A stretch of 49,574 nucleotides of DNA from JANNMJ01 sp031397815 (GCA_031397815.1 JANNMJ010000154.1:1-49574), one strand, 5' to 3'; positions 25,462 through 35,600 are shown, numbered from the stretch's first letter. Program-made: numbers and translations. Notes: generated from the letters alone by a model not told the origin.

Positions 25462-27354
25462 ATGGCAATATTCACTATTGACGGATGGCGGGTTATTCGG
25501 CGCGGGGTGCTGGCGCTGAGCTGCGCGCTGGGATTCAGCGCGGCAGCGCACGGGCAATTGTCGAGGCGCGGGGAACCGGCGTCGTCGCGGGTGTTGGCGC
25601 GGGCGATTGCGCAGTTTTATACGCGGCCCGATTCGGCGCTGCTGCTGGCGCAGCGGGCCGAGCGGCTGGCGCGCGCCGCGCATGATCTGATGCAGCAAGG
25701 GTCGGCCTGGAATACCATCGGCGCCTACTACTACACCCACGACCAGTACCAGCCCGCCCTGCGCGCTTACGCCAAAGCCTTGACGTTTTATGAGAAGGCG
25801 GGCGATGTATCGGCGCAGACGTCGGTGCTGAGTAATCTGGGCGCGCTGTGCCTCACTGTGGAATTGTTCGAGCCGTCGTATCACTACTTCCAACGTGGCA
25901 CGGCGCTGTCGCTTCGGCAACATCCTGATTCGAGTGAGGCCGGGCATTATATCCGCGGCGGCGGACTAGCGTTGGCGGCGCTCAACCGGCTGCCGGAAGC
26001 GCTCGAAGCGTATCACCGGGCACTCCACCTCGACCGCCGCCAGCACGATATGGCCGGGGAGGCCGCGACGCTCGGGTATATCGGCGTGGCGTACGTGAAG
26101 CAGCGGCGGTATCAGGAAGCGATTCAGACCCTCGAAGCCGTGAAGCGGATGAGCGAAAAGCTCCCCGACGGCCTCACCGATCTGGAGGTGCTTCAAGGCC
26201 TCGGCGATGCCTACAACGGCCTCGGGCAATGGAGCAAAGCCGCCACGTATTACCGCGCCCGCATCGACGCCGACCCCGACCGCCTCAGTAATAGCCTCGA
26301 CGGCTACAAGCAGCTCGCCGAGGTGCAGGCGCGCGCGGGCGATTACGCGGGGGCTTTCCGCTCGCTCAAGCGCTTCATCAGCATCAACGATACGCTCACC
26401 GATGCGGAGGCGGTGCGGCAGGCGAACGACCTCGAAACCCGCTATCGGACCCGCGACCTGCAACGCGCCAACCAGATTCAGCAGCTCACCATTGCGCGCA
26501 AGAATCAGCTCGCGGCGTTTGGGTTCGGCACGGCCGCGCTGGTGCTGCTGGCGGCGGGCGGGCTGGCGTGGCTCATCGTGCAGCGGACGCGCGCGAACCG
26601 GAGATTGGCGGCGGCGAACGTCGAAATCAGCCGGACCGTGACGGAGAAGGAAACGCTCCTGACCGAGAAGGAAACGCTCCTCGCCGAGAAGGAAATGCTG
26701 TTGCAGGAAGTCCATCATCGGGTGAAAAACAACTTGCAGCTCGTGAGCGGCCTGCTCGGGTGGCAGGCAGAAACCGACCCCGCCGCCGCCCCGGCGCTTC
26801 AGCAAAGCCGCTCGCGCCTGCACTCGATGGCGCTGATTCACGAACACCTCTACCGCGCCGACGACCTCGCGCACGTCCGCCTCGATGAATACCTCGCGCA
26901 GCTCCTCACCACCCTCGAAACGGCGCAAACCAACGCCCATCAACCCATCCGCCTCACCACGCACCTCGCGCCGCTCACCGTCGAGGCAAAAGAGGCGATC
27001 TCATTCGGATTGATTACGAACGAGCTGATTCTGAACGCCTACAAGCACGCCTTCCGCGGGCGGCCTTCCGGTGAGCTGCGCGTCCGCCTCAGCGGCACCG
27101 CTGGCGCCGACGCGTTCGAGCTAATCGTGGAAGACGACGGCGTGGGCGTGGCCGCCGCCGGAGCCACGGGGGCGCCGGCGCCCCCGTCGTTGGGGATGCA
27201 ATTGGTGCGGATGCTCGCCAAGCAGCTCAAGGCGGTCCTGACGACGGAAGCCGGTCACCCCACCGGCACGCGCTTCGTGCTGACACGCGCTGGCGCCCCG
27301 GTCTCGTCAGCAGACAGAGTGGCTGAACCGATTGCTGAATCGGTGGTCGGCTGA
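25462..27354 (+). CDS. TPR-containing sensor histidine kinase (HisKA_2 type)
   Basis: About 630 residues with the ATG at 25462; a GTG two codons upstream is also possible. A signal peptide-like N-terminus (ALSCALGFSAAAHGQ) leads to a periplasmic TPR array (~70-330; YALKA/ALTFYEKAGDVSAQTS-type helices). One membrane helix follows (~350-372, FGTAALVLLAAGGLAWLIV), then a coiled coil with repeated EKETLLTEKETLLAEKE, then the HisKA_2 domain EVHHRVKNNLQLVSGLL (likely phospho-acceptor H419) and a HATPase domain (N box GLITNELILNAYKHAF, G1 VEDDGVGV, G2 SLGMQLVRML). It probably phosphorylates the response regulator encoded 33 bp downstream. The TPR sensor suggests a protein or peptide signal. Confidence 0.92.
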   Translation: MAIFTIDGWRVIRRGVLALSCALGFSAAAHGQLSRRGEPASSRVLARAIAQFYTRPDSALLLAQRAERLARAAHDLMQQGSAWNTIGAYYYTHDQYQPALRAYAKALTFYEKAGDVSAQTSVLSNLGALCLTVELFEPSYHYFQRGTALSLRQHPDSSEAGHYIRGGGLALAALNRLPEALEAYHRALHLDRRQHDMAGEAATLGYIGVAYVKQRRYQEAIQTLEAVKRMSEKLPDGLTDLEVLQGLGDAYNGLGQWSKAATYYRARIDADPDRLSNSLDGYKQLAEVQARAGDYAGAFRSLKRFISINDTLTDAEAVRQANDLETRYRTRDLQRANQIQQLTIARKNQLAAFGFGTAALVLLAAGGLAWLIVQRTRANRRLAAANVEISRTVTEKETLLTEKETLLAEKEMLLQEVHHRVKNNLQLVSGLLGWQAETDPAAAPALQQSRSRLHSMALIHEHLYRADDLAHVRLDEYLAQLLTTLETAQTNAHQPIRLTTHLAPLTVEAKEAISFGLITNELILNAYKHAFRGRPSGELRVRLSGTAGADAFELIVEDDGVGVAAAGATGAPAPPSLGMQLVRMLAKQLKAVLTTEAGHPTGTRFVLTRAGAPVSSADRVAEPIAESVVG

Positions 27355-27387
27355 TTACTTTTCCCCTGATTTCGCCCGTCCTTATTT

Positions 27388-28140
27388 ATGGCTACGATTC
27401 TGATTGTCGAAGATGAATTCCTGATTGCGGCCGAAATCGAGCGGGCGCTCCGGCGGCTCGGTCATCAGCCGCTCGAACCCGTCGCCACTTCCGACGATGC
27501 CCTCGCCGCACTATCGCGGGAGCCGGTGGAGCTGGTGCTAATGGACATCAACATCGACGGCGATACCGACGGCATCGCCACGGCCTTGCTCGTGCGCCGC
27601 CGTTTCGCCGTACCCGTCGTGTTCCTGACCGCGCAGTCCGACCCGGCCACGTTCAACCGCGCCAAGCTCGCGCACCCCTACGGCTACATCCTCAAGCCCT
27701 TCACCGACGATAGTCTGCGCACGCAAATCGAGCTGGCGCTCTTCACCGCCCAACAAGCCGCCGACCGTCCGCCCGTCGCCGCTGCCGAAGAGCAGCCCGA
27801 ACCCGCCGAGCTGCCGCCCGGCCCAGCGCGCTTCTTCTTCGTGAAAAAAGGCCACGGTTACGTCCGGCTGCGGGTCGAAGATATTCTCTACCTCGAAGCC
27901 CTCGAAAACTACGTGCGCATCTTCACCGCGCAGGGCCAATTCGTGGTGTACTCGACGCTCAAAGAGCTGGAAGCCCGCCTCTCCGACCCGCCGTTCTTCC
28001 GCGTTCACCGCTCCCACATCGTCAACCTCGACCAAGTGCAGGGCTATGAGGAAGGGTGCGTCCTGTTCGGGCGGCAAGATGCCGTGCCCGTCTCGCGCTC
28101 CTGCAAGGATTCGCTGCGCCGCCGGTTGAATGTGATTTGA
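27388..28140 (+). CDS. LytTR-family response regulator
   Basis: 250 residues. The receiver domain (1-120) has the acidic pocket E8-D9, phospho-acceptor D53 (LVLMDINIDGD), T81 and K103 (YILKPF), all intact. An Ala/Pro/Glu-rich linker (~120-148) joins a LytTR DNA-binding domain (~150-250; VEDILYLEALENYVRIFT, FFRVHRSHIVNLDQVQGY). It sits 33 bp after the TPR histidine kinase in the same direction, so the two form a two-component operon. LytTR regulators usually bind paired direct repeats; I could not identify a target site here. Confidence 0.93.
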   Translation: MATILIVEDEFLIAAEIERALRRLGHQPLEPVATSDDALAALSREPVELVLMDINIDGDTDGIATALLVRRRFAVPVVFLTAQSDPATFNRAKLAHPYGYILKPFTDDSLRTQIELALFTAQQAADRPPVAAAEEQPEPAELPPGPARFFFVKKGHGYVRLRVEDILYLEALENYVRIFTAQGQFVVYSTLKELEARLSDPPFFRVHRSHIVNLDQVQGYEEGCVLFGRQDAVPVSRSCKDSLRRRLNVI

Positions 28141-28163
28141 TTTGCGCGTATTGTGGCCAGCTC

Positions 28164-28303
28164 CGATGTAGCCGGCTCTGTCCCAGAGACGGTGCGGTAG
28201 CGCGAGTTAGCACCGCTACGAGGACGCGTGGCCAGCTCTGTCTCAGAGATGGCGTCGACACGGCGAATCACCACCGTCTCTGGGACAGAGCCGGCTACGT
28301 CGG
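28164..28303. repeat. Inverted repeat R2 family, three copies
   Basis: The outer arms 28164-28194 and 28272-28303 are near-perfect complements around GCTCTGTCCCAGAGACGG. A third copy (GGCCAGCTCTGTCTCAGAGA) lies between them at about 28226-28255. This is the same element as 15457-15543. It separates the response regulator from the amylase promoter and may act as a transcription barrier. Confidence 0.85.
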
Positions 28304-28382
28304 CCGTTTTTGCTTGCTGCCGAAGCACCGTTGCTGCGTGTATCAGATTTGCACATCTCCACGAAACTAACAAGTTCACTTA

Positions 28383-28396
28383 TGCAATCGATTGCA
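28383..28396. promoter_or_regulatory. LacI-family operator, upstream copy
   Basis: TGCAATCGATTGCA is a perfect 14-bp palindrome with the central CG step typical of LacI-family operators. It lies about 72 bases upstream of the -33 element of the amylase promoter. With the second site at 28497 it forms a pair suited to looping. No LacI gene is in the window. Confidence 0.65.
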
Positions 28397-28454
28397 ATTG
28401 TCATTTCAATATTTTGCACCCTTTTCTGCTAAATTTTCAAAAAAGAGGCGAGAT

Positions 28455-28487
28455 TTTGCATATCGCTCAAAAAATGTCGTAATTTTG
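28455..28487 (+). promoter_or_regulatory. Bacteroidota-type promoter of the amylase gene
   Basis: TTTG (28455-28458) and TAATTTTG (28480-28487), 21 bases apart, match the -33/-7 consensus TTTG-N19to21-TAnnTTTG of Bacteroidota sigma factor. Transcription would start near 28493, giving a leader of about 80 bases that begins just before the second operator. Confidence 0.75.
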
Positions 28488-28496
28488 AACCGTTAT

Positions 28497-28510
28497 CGCA
28501 ATCGTTTGCA
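28497..28510. promoter_or_regulatory. LacI-family operator, downstream copy at the transcription start
   Basis: CGCAATCGTTTGCA keeps the GCAA-x-CG-x-TTGC pattern of the upstream palindrome. It begins 10 bases after the -7 element, so a bound repressor would overlap the start of transcription. This is the classic arrangement for repression of a sugar-utilisation gene. Confidence 0.65.
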
Positions 28511-28575
28511 CTATTGCGGCGGCATTGTTCTCTTCCCATCACTCTCCTCATTTTTTCACTTTTCACATCAAGCGT

Positions 28576-30966
28576 ATGACGCCATTTCGTCGTTTCGCCG
28601 CCCGATTCGGGGCAGGTCTCTTAACCGCTACCGCCCTTGGGCTGGCAGCTCCCGCGCCCGTGCAGGCGCAGTCGAAGGTGGTTTTGCAGGGGTTCTGGTG
28701 GGATTACTGGAACAGCAACTATCAAAACGCCTGGGCCAACTACCTCACCGAGCTGGCTCCTCGACTAAAAGCTCTCGGCGTGGATGCCGTCTGGATTCCC
28801 CCGACCACCAAGAGCGCCAACACCGGCAACGGCTACTCGCCGTTCGACCATTACGACCTTGGCGAGAAGTACCAAAAAGGCTTCACCGGGACGCGCGTCG
28901 GTAACAAAGACCAGCTCCTGCGGATGGTGGCCGTGCTGCACGCCAACGGCATCGAGGTGGTGCAGGATATCGTGCTGAACCACACCGACGGCGCCGGTTC
29001 CGCCGATGGCTCCGGTGGCCAAGACCCCGCTGCGTGGGAAGATTACACCACCAGCAAGTACAAAAACTTCCGCTACGTCAGCTACAACACCCCCGCTTCT
29101 GCCGAAACCGCTACTAACTATTGGGCTCGTTCGGGCCGTTGGCCGAAAAACTGGCCCAACTTCCACCCCAACGCCGGCGCCAACTCCTACTCCGGCGACT
29201 GGAACGCGCCCTTCTTCGGGCCGGATAACTCTTACGCCAGCGGCGCCTACGGCCAAAGCTCCAACGCCACCGGCTTCAACCCCGCGCAGGGCGCCAACTA
29301 CATGCGCGACCGCGGCCGCGAGTGGATCATCTGGTACAAGAAGCAGGTCGGGTTCGATGGCGTGCGCCTCGACGCCGTGAAACACTTCCCGGATTATGTG
29401 ACCGAAGATTACCTGTATAATCTGCAATCGAATGCGGGTTGGGCGAACGGCGGCACCTCGATGTACGCCGTCGGCGAATGGGTGGGGAGCAGCGGCCAGA
29501 TGGATAGCTGGTGCAACAACGTGCAGAACCGCGCCGGCACGTTCGACTTCTCGCTCCGCAACGGCCTCTATAATATCGTGAGCGGCGGCGGCGGATTCGA
29601 TATCGGCACCCTCCCGACCTACCAGCAGGGCAACCGCGTGTTCCTGCAAGGCGGGCAATACGTCCACCGCACCGTGCCGTTCGTGAACAACCACGATACG
29701 TTCCGGCCGCAAGTGGGTGGCACCGGCAACTATACGGGCTGGAATACCGGCTCCGAGCTGGCGCCGCACATCGACCCGTTCGATCCGCGCCTCTCCGCCG
29801 CCTATGCCGCCGCGATGGCGCTCGACGGGTCGCCGCAGCTCTTCTTCGAAGACGTCTTCAACATCGGGAACACCGGCAAGCGCTACTCGCACTTACCGAC
29901 TTCCACGACCGACCTACCAGCGCGCCCCGACCTCGAAAACCTCGTGTGGTGCCACCAGAACCTGCGCTTCAAAGACGGCGCCTACAAAGTGCGCTGGCAA
30001 GCCGCCGACCACCTCGTGATCGAGCGTTCGACGAAGGCCATCATCGGCATCAACGACTCTTACGCGAGCTGGCAGAACAACACGGTGAACTGCGATTTCC
30101 CCGCCGGCACCGTCCTGAAGGACTATTCGGGCGCCAACGGCACCTCTACCGTAACCGTGAGCAGCGGCCAGACGGTCGCCATCAACACGCCGCCGTGTAA
30201 CGGTACGGCGGCTGCCGGTCGTCGGGGCTACTCGGTGTGGGCGCCGGTGGGCATCACCACCAACTACATCCGCGCGGCGATGCGCACGACGCAGGAGTGG
30301 GAAATGTCGAACGATCTGGGCGACTCGCACGTGTGGTCGCTCCAGCAGGGCGGCGCGCTACCAGCCAGTAGCACCGCGTGGCGTACTGCAGGCCGCGTTT
30401 ACTGCGCAGCGGGTCAAGTGATCAACTATAACATGTACCCCACGAACAACACCCCGGCCGTGACGGTGGCGATCTTCAACAGCGGCGGCACGCAGGTTTC
30501 GTCGTCGAGCGGCGCGGGCACCCGCACGGGCGCTTATACTCCCGGCACCACCGGCTGGTACACGCTGAGAATCAAGAACAACGTCGCCACGAACCCCGCC
30601 CAGAACGCCATCGTAAAAGTCAACTACATGGCTCCGACGGTAGTGAACACGGCCACCGCCGGCCGTCCCGCTGCCAGCGGCGATGCACCGGATACCCGTC
30701 CGACCCTCGCCGGTGCCATTTCGGAAGTGCAGGTTTACCCGAACCCCACCACCGCCGACCGCCTCGATATGGTCGTCAAGACGACCGGCGAAGGCGAAGC
30801 CCACATCCAAGTCCTCGACCAATTGGGTCGCGTGGTTCACGAAGAAATCAGCACCCTTTACCCCGGTGGTAACGAGCTGACGCTCCGGCCGCGTAACCTC
30901 CCCGGCGGCATCTATGTCGTCCGGATCCCTGAGCTGCACGTCACGCAGCGCGTGGTGGTGAAATAG
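28576..30966 (+). CDS. Secreted alpha-amylase (GH13) with T9SS sorting domain
   Basis: 796 residues from the ATG at 28576; the in-frame ATG at 28525 is 51 bases upstream, lies within the leader and would hide the signal peptide (cleavage near VQAQ). The GH13 barrel starts with VVLQGFWWDYWN and WIPPTTKS. Catalytic residues are visible: nucleophile D266 (GVRLDAVKHF), acid/base E301 (YAVGEWVG) and transition-state D374 (VNNHDTFRP). A beta-domain follows, then a strand-rich region (~560-700) that may bind starch, and a T9SS tail (VQVYPNPTTADRLD to TQRVVVK). It should hydrolyse internal alpha-1,4 bonds of starch or glycogen outside the cell. The paired LacI-type operators imply induction by maltose or a related sugar. 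It is monocistronic, closed by the terminator at 31053. Confidence 0.94.
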   Translation: MTPFRRFAARFGAGLLTATALGLAAPAPVQAQSKVVLQGFWWDYWNSNYQNAWANYLTELAPRLKALGVDAVWIPPTTKSANTGNGYSPFDHYDLGEKYQKGFTGTRVGNKDQLLRMVAVLHANGIEVVQDIVLNHTDGAGSADGSGGQDPAAWEDYTTSKYKNFRYVSYNTPASAETATNYWARSGRWPKNWPNFHPNAGANSYSGDWNAPFFGPDNSYASGAYGQSSNATGFNPAQGANYMRDRGREWIIWYKKQVGFDGVRLDAVKHFPDYVTEDYLYNLQSNAGWANGGTSMYAVGEWVGSSGQMDSWCNNVQNRAGTFDFSLRNGLYNIVSGGGGFDIGTLPTYQQGNRVFLQGGQYVHRTVPFVNNHDTFRPQVGGTGNYTGWNTGSELAPHIDPFDPRLSAAYAAAMALDGSPQLFFEDVFNIGNTGKRYSHLPTSTTDLPARPDLENLVWCHQNLRFKDGAYKVRWQAADHLVIERSTKAIIGINDSYASWQNNTVNCDFPAGTVLKDYSGANGTSTVTVSSGQTVAINTPPCNGTAAAGRRGYSVWAPVGITTNYIRAAMRTTQEWEMSNDLGDSHVWSLQQGGALPASSTAWRTAGRVYCAAGQVINYNMYPTNNTPAVTVAIFNSGGTQVSSSSGAGTRTGAYTPGTTGWYTLRIKNNVATNPAQNAIVKVNYMAPTVVNTATAGRPAASGDAPDTRPTLAGAISEVQVYPNPTTADRLDMVVKTTGEGEAHIQVLDQLGRVVHEEISTLYPGGNELTLRPRNLPGGIYVVRIPELHVTQRVVVK

Positions 30967-31052
30967 TGCGATAACGATCCCCAAGCCGCGCGCCAACGCT
31001 CTGTAATCCCCCGGCGCCGGTAGTCAATAGGTGAATGGAAACAGGCGATAAG

Positions 31053-31087
31053 GCCGGATGCGCGTTGCGTATCCGGCTTTATTGTTT
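31053..31087 (+). terminator. Rho-independent terminator of the amylase gene
   Basis: GCCGGATGCGC (31053-31063) pairs with GCGTATCCGGC (31067-31077), 11 bp with one G-T pair and a 3-base loop, followed by TTTATTGTTT. It lies about 85 bases past the stop. Confidence 0.8.
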
Positions 31088-31089
31088 GG

Positions 31090-31345
31090 GGGGGTGACCA
31101 ACCAGATTCCCCGCCCTCTTGGGGGAGGGGTGCCCCGAAGGGGCGGGGTGGGGAACGCGGTTACGGCACGGCGGTTAAGTACCGGTAGTAGAGTTCTATG
31201 GCGGGCTGTATCTGCGTGTCCCCCCACCCCGGCCCGGCGGGCCACCCCTCCCCCAAGGGGGCGGGGAGTTGGGAATTATTAATTAATAATTCTCTTTGGG
31301 GAGGGGTACCCCGAAGGGGCAGGGTGGGGAACGCGGTATGGCAAC
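31090..31345. repeat. Clustered G/C-rich repeat units in both orientations around an AT palindrome
   Basis: A ~50-base unit with CCCCGAAGGGGC and GGTGGGGAACGCGG occurs directly at about 31105-31160 and 31293-31345 and inverted at about 31215-31270. At 31273-31292 lies a perfect 20-bp A/T palindrome (GAATTATTAA and its complement). No gene is visible in 30967-31418 apart from the amylase terminator and these repeats. Confidence 0.8.
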
Positions 31346-31406
31346 GGCGGTTACAGCAACAGCGGCTCCCAGTACATTCAAAATGCCCCCACACCCCACT
31401 CTCCCC

Positions 31407-31414
31407 TAGCTTTG
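31407..31414 (+). promoter_or_regulatory. Promoter -7 element TAGCTTTG directly before the sua5 start codon
   Basis: A perfect TAnnTTTG match ending four bases before the GTG at 31419. No clear -33 element is visible. If active, transcription would start at or within the first codon, giving a leaderless message. Confidence 0.5.
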
Positions 31415-31418
31415 CGCT

Positions 31419-32453
31419 GTGGCCCGCTTGCTCCCAACCAACACCCCTGCTGAAACCACTTACGCGGTAGCCGAAGCCACGCATCTGCTGATGGCCGGTG
31501 AAGTGGTGGCGCTCCCCACCGAAACGGTTTACGGCTTGGCCGCCAACGCGTGGGACGCCGACGCCGTGCGGCGGATTTATGCCGCGAAGGGGCGGCCGAG
31601 TAATAACCCGCTCATCGTGCACGTCGCGGATGAGGTGATGCTGACGCAGTGCGTAACCGCGTGGCCGGCGGGCGCCGTGGCACTGGCGCGGGCGTTTTGG
31701 CCGGGACCGCTCACGCTCGTGCTGCCCGCCAACGTGAAGCGCGTACCGATTGAGGTGCGCGCCGGCGGCGACACGGTGGCCGTGCGGTGGCCGTCGCATC
31801 CGCTGATGCTGGCGGTGATTCGGGCGTGCGGCTTCCCGTTGGCGGCGCCGAGCGCGAACCCCTCGAACGCCATTTCCCCGACCACCGCGCAGCACGTTCA
31901 ATCCGGATTGGGCGAGCGCATCCCGCTCATCGTCGACGGCGGGCCGAGCGCGGTGGGGATTGAATCGACGGTCGTGGATTGCACCGGAAGCGCGCCCGTC
32001 GTGCTGCGCCCCGGCAGCATCTCGCAGACCGAGATTGAGCGGGTGTGGCGCGGGGATTTCAGAGAGGTGAAAGGTGTGGGGGGTGTGAGAGATTTTGGGG
32101 ATGACAGCCGTGAAGCTTTGCGCTCGCCGGGGCAATTGGCGAAGCATTATGCGCCGCACGCGCCCCTCGCGATTCTGACGTGGACGGATGACGCGGATTT
32201 GCGCCGACAGCTCGCCGCGCGCGGTTGGGCGGCGGCGGGGACGTACGTCGTCGCGTATCAGCAGGTGCCGGAGGCGGAAGGTTTTGCGCACGTCGAGGAG
32301 CTGCCCGCCGAACCGCGCGGGTACGCCCAGCGGCTTTACGCCGCCCTGCATCACGCCGACGAAACGGGTGCCGTTTGCATCGTGGTGGAAGCGCCGCCGG
32401 CGCCCCTCGCGTGGGCTGGCGTACGCGACCGGCTAGGGCGCGCCGCGAGCTGA
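31419..32453 (+). CDS. L-threonylcarbamoyladenylate synthase, Sua5 type
   Basis: 344 residues, GTG start at 31419. The YrdC domain begins almost at once (GEVVALPTETVYGLAANAWD, then AAKGRPSNNPLIVHV). The TsaC/Sua5 core continues through GVESTVVDCTG and VLRPGSIS, then the C-terminal Sua5 domain with SPGQLAKHYAPHAPLAIL. The enzyme makes threonylcarbamoyl-AMP from threonine, bicarbonate and ATP for the t6A37 modification of ANN-reading tRNAs. Length suits the two-domain Sua5 form. The inter-domain linker (VKGVGGVRDFG) is encoded by a G/A-rich tract (32066-32103) like the low-complexity intergenic tract at 37311. Confidence 0.93.
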   Translation: MARLLPTNTPAETTYAVAEATHLLMAGEVVALPTETVYGLAANAWDADAVRRIYAAKGRPSNNPLIVHVADEVMLTQCVTAWPAGAVALARAFWPGPLTLVLPANVKRVPIEVRAGGDTVAVRWPSHPLMLAVIRACGFPLAAPSANPSNAISPTTAQHVQSGLGERIPLIVDGGPSAVGIESTVVDCTGSAPVVLRPGSISQTEIERVWRGDFREVKGVGGVRDFGDDSREALRSPGQLAKHYAPHAPLAILTWTDDADLRRQLAARGWAAAGTYVVAYQQVPEAEGFAHVEELPAEPRGYAQRLYAALHHADETGAVCIVVEAPPAPLAWAGVRDRLGRAAS

Positions 32454-32621
32454 CGGGCAGGACGGGGCAACCCGACTGCGTCGGCGCCGTCTAACCACTC
32501 TTTCTGGCTTTTCGACAGCCGCTCTCCGCCTTTAATCTGACCGAATCATGGTTGCCGGTATTCTTAGAAAAGCGAAAGCCTAATCCGCTGGTTATCTGTC
32601 TGCCACTCGCTGCCTGCTTGT

Positions 32622-35600
32622 ATGCCTGCCTCTCTGCCGCTCTCCCCGGACCGCCCCGACGCCGACGCCTTTTCTCCCTCCTCCGCCGACCTCCTGCAAA
32701 CCCTGCTGGACGTTTCGCTCACGGGCGTCATCTTATTTCGGCCGGTTTATCAGGCGAATCAGGCGAATCAGCCGACGTCGGGAGCCGCCGCAGAACCCGC
32801 GCCCAATCCCGACGAAATCGTCGACCTAGCGTACGTACGCCTCAACCTGGCCGCGCAGCGGATGCTGAGCTGCCCGGAGTATCCCACCGAAACCTTCCTC
32901 ACGCTTTACCCGCACGCCATCGAGACGGGCGTCTTCGCGTTCTACCGCGACACGTTTCTGAGCGGTCAGCCGGGGCGTTACGACGTCGTTTATCAGTACG
33001 ACGGCCTCGATAACTTCTTTCAGCTCGCCGCTTACCGCAACGGGCCGCTGTTGGTGGTGAGTTTTTCGGATACTTCCGACCATGAGCGCTCCGCCGTGGA
33101 GCAGGCGATGCGCGAGAGCCACCAGCGCGAGCGCGCCAGTCGGGCGGAAGCAGATGCGCAGCGCAACCAGCTCCAGCAGCTCGTGCAGCAGGCACCCGTC
33201 GCGATTGCGTTTTTAACCGGGCCTGATTACCGGGTGGCCGCCATTAACGAGCGGATGTGCGCGCTCTGGGGGCGCACCCACGACGAAGTGTACGGCCGTC
33301 CGCTCTTCGAGGCGCTGTCCGAGCTGAACGGGCAAGGATTCGATTTGCTACTGAAGCAGGTGCTCGACAGTCGCGAGGCAGTAACGGGCACCGAAGCACC
33401 CGCCACGATGCTGCGCGACGGGCACCTCCAAACCACGTATTACAACTTCGTTTACCAGCCGCTTTTTGATGAGAACGGCAACATTCTCGGCATCGCCGAT
33501 GTGGCATCGGAAGTGACCGAGCAGGTGCTGGCGCGGCAGCGTGTCGAGGAAAACGAGCGCAGGACCAACCGCCTCAACGAAGAGCTGGCCGCCACCAACG
33601 AGGAGCTGGCCGCGACGAACGAAGAGATGCTCGCCGCCAACGAAGAGCTGGCGTCCTCGAACGACAGTCTCTTTCAGGCCCAATACAAGCTCCACTTGCT
33701 CAACGACGAGCTGGAAGCCCGCGTGCTGGCCCGCACCGAAGCCCTAGCCGCCGCCCTCAATGAGGCGCAGCATCAGCGGGAGCTGCTGCGGGCGCAGGAA
33801 GACCATCTGCAACAGATTCTTAGTCAAGTACCGGCGTACGTAGCTACCCTTACCGGCCCCGACCACCGCTTTTCGTTCTTCAATAAAGGCTACCAAGGGC
33901 TGGTAGCGGGGCGCGCAAAGCTCGGGTTGAGTGTGGCGGAGGCGCTGCCGGAAGTCATCGAGCAGGGATTCATCGACCTCCTCGACGGCGTGTACACCAC
34001 CGGCAAGCCGTTCATCGGTACGGAAGTACCCCTCCAGCTCTACGACCCCATCACCGGCCAAACCGCCCTTCGGTACGTCGACTTCATCTATCAACCCCTC
34101 TCCGACACCGACGACGAGAATGGGCGCATCTACGGGATTCTCGCGTTCATCGTCGATACCACCGAAAAGGTGCTCACGCATCAGCGCGTCGAGAAGCTGC
34201 AAGCCCAGGCGCTCGCCACTGCGCAGGAGCTGGTGGCGCAGCGCGAGGCCCTGTATCAGGTATTCGAGCAGACTCCGGCGGTCATCGCCATCCTGCGCGG
34301 CCCCGAGCATCGCCTCGAATACTTCAACAAAGCCTACTCGCAGCTCCTCAACGACCGGCCCAAGCGCGGCCTGATCGTCGCGGAGATGCAGCCGGAAGCC
34401 GTAGAGCAAGGCTTCGTCGCGCTCCTCGACGAAGTGTACCGCACCGGCGAGACGTTCGTCGGGAACGAGGTTTCGCTGACGATCTCGCAGCCCAACGGCC
34501 ACCCGCCGCTGCACAAGTACTTCAACTTTACGTATCAAGCGTACCGCGAGAACGACGCCATCATCGGCATCTCGGTCTTCGCGTACGACGTCACGGAGCA
34601 GGTGATGGCTCGGCAGCAGCAGAGCGTACAGCAAGCCCAGCTCGCGGAGCTGTTCGAGCAGGCGCCCGTCGCGATTGCCATTTTTCAGGGGCCGGAGTAC
34701 GTGATTGAAGTCGCCAACCCCTCCATCGCCGCCATCTGGGGACGGTCGCAGGCGGAAGTGGTCGGCAAGCCGATGCTCGAAGCGATGCCCGAAGTGCGCG
34801 ACCAAGGTTTTGCCGAAGTGCTGGCGCAGGTTTTCGCCACCGGCGAAGCCTTCGTAGCGCAGGAAGTAACGGCGCTCCTCGAACGGCGCGGGCAGCTCGA
34901 AACGGTGTATCTCAACTTCGTGTATCAGCCGCTCCGCGATGCGCAGGGCGAAATCGACAGTGTGGCCGTCGTGGCGATTGAAGTGAGCGAGCAAGTGGCC
35001 GCCCGGCAGCAGGTAGCGCAATCGAATTACCGCCTTACCGCTGCCAACAACGAGCTGGATGCCACCAACCAGCGCCTCATCCGCACCAACGGCGACCTCG
35101 ACAACTTCATCTACACCGCCTCCCACGACCTCAAAGCCCCCATCATCAACATCGAAGGGCTGCTCACGGCGCTGCGCGAAGAAATGGAGCGCCCCGCCGC
35201 CGAGGCCGAAGTGCCGCTCCTGCTCGATTTAATGCAGGAATCGATTGAGCGTTTCAAGCGCACGATTTATCACCTGACGGATATTATCAAGCTACAAAAA
35301 GTCCACGACCAGCCGACGGAGGACGTCGATTTGCCGTCGCTCGTCGAGTCCGTGCGCCTCGATTTATTGCCCCAGCTTTCCACTGCCCACGCCAACCTGC
35401 AAATTGAGCTAAGCACCTGCCCGCGCCTCGCGTTCGCCGAGAAAAACCTGCGCAGCATCGTATTCAACCTCCTCAGTAACGCCATTAAATACCGCCACCC
35501 CGACCGCCCTCCGCACATCAGCGTACGCTGCTACCCCGTCCGCCATTCCACCGTCCTCGAAGTGCAGGATAACGGCCTCGGCCTGCACCGGGGCCAGCAG

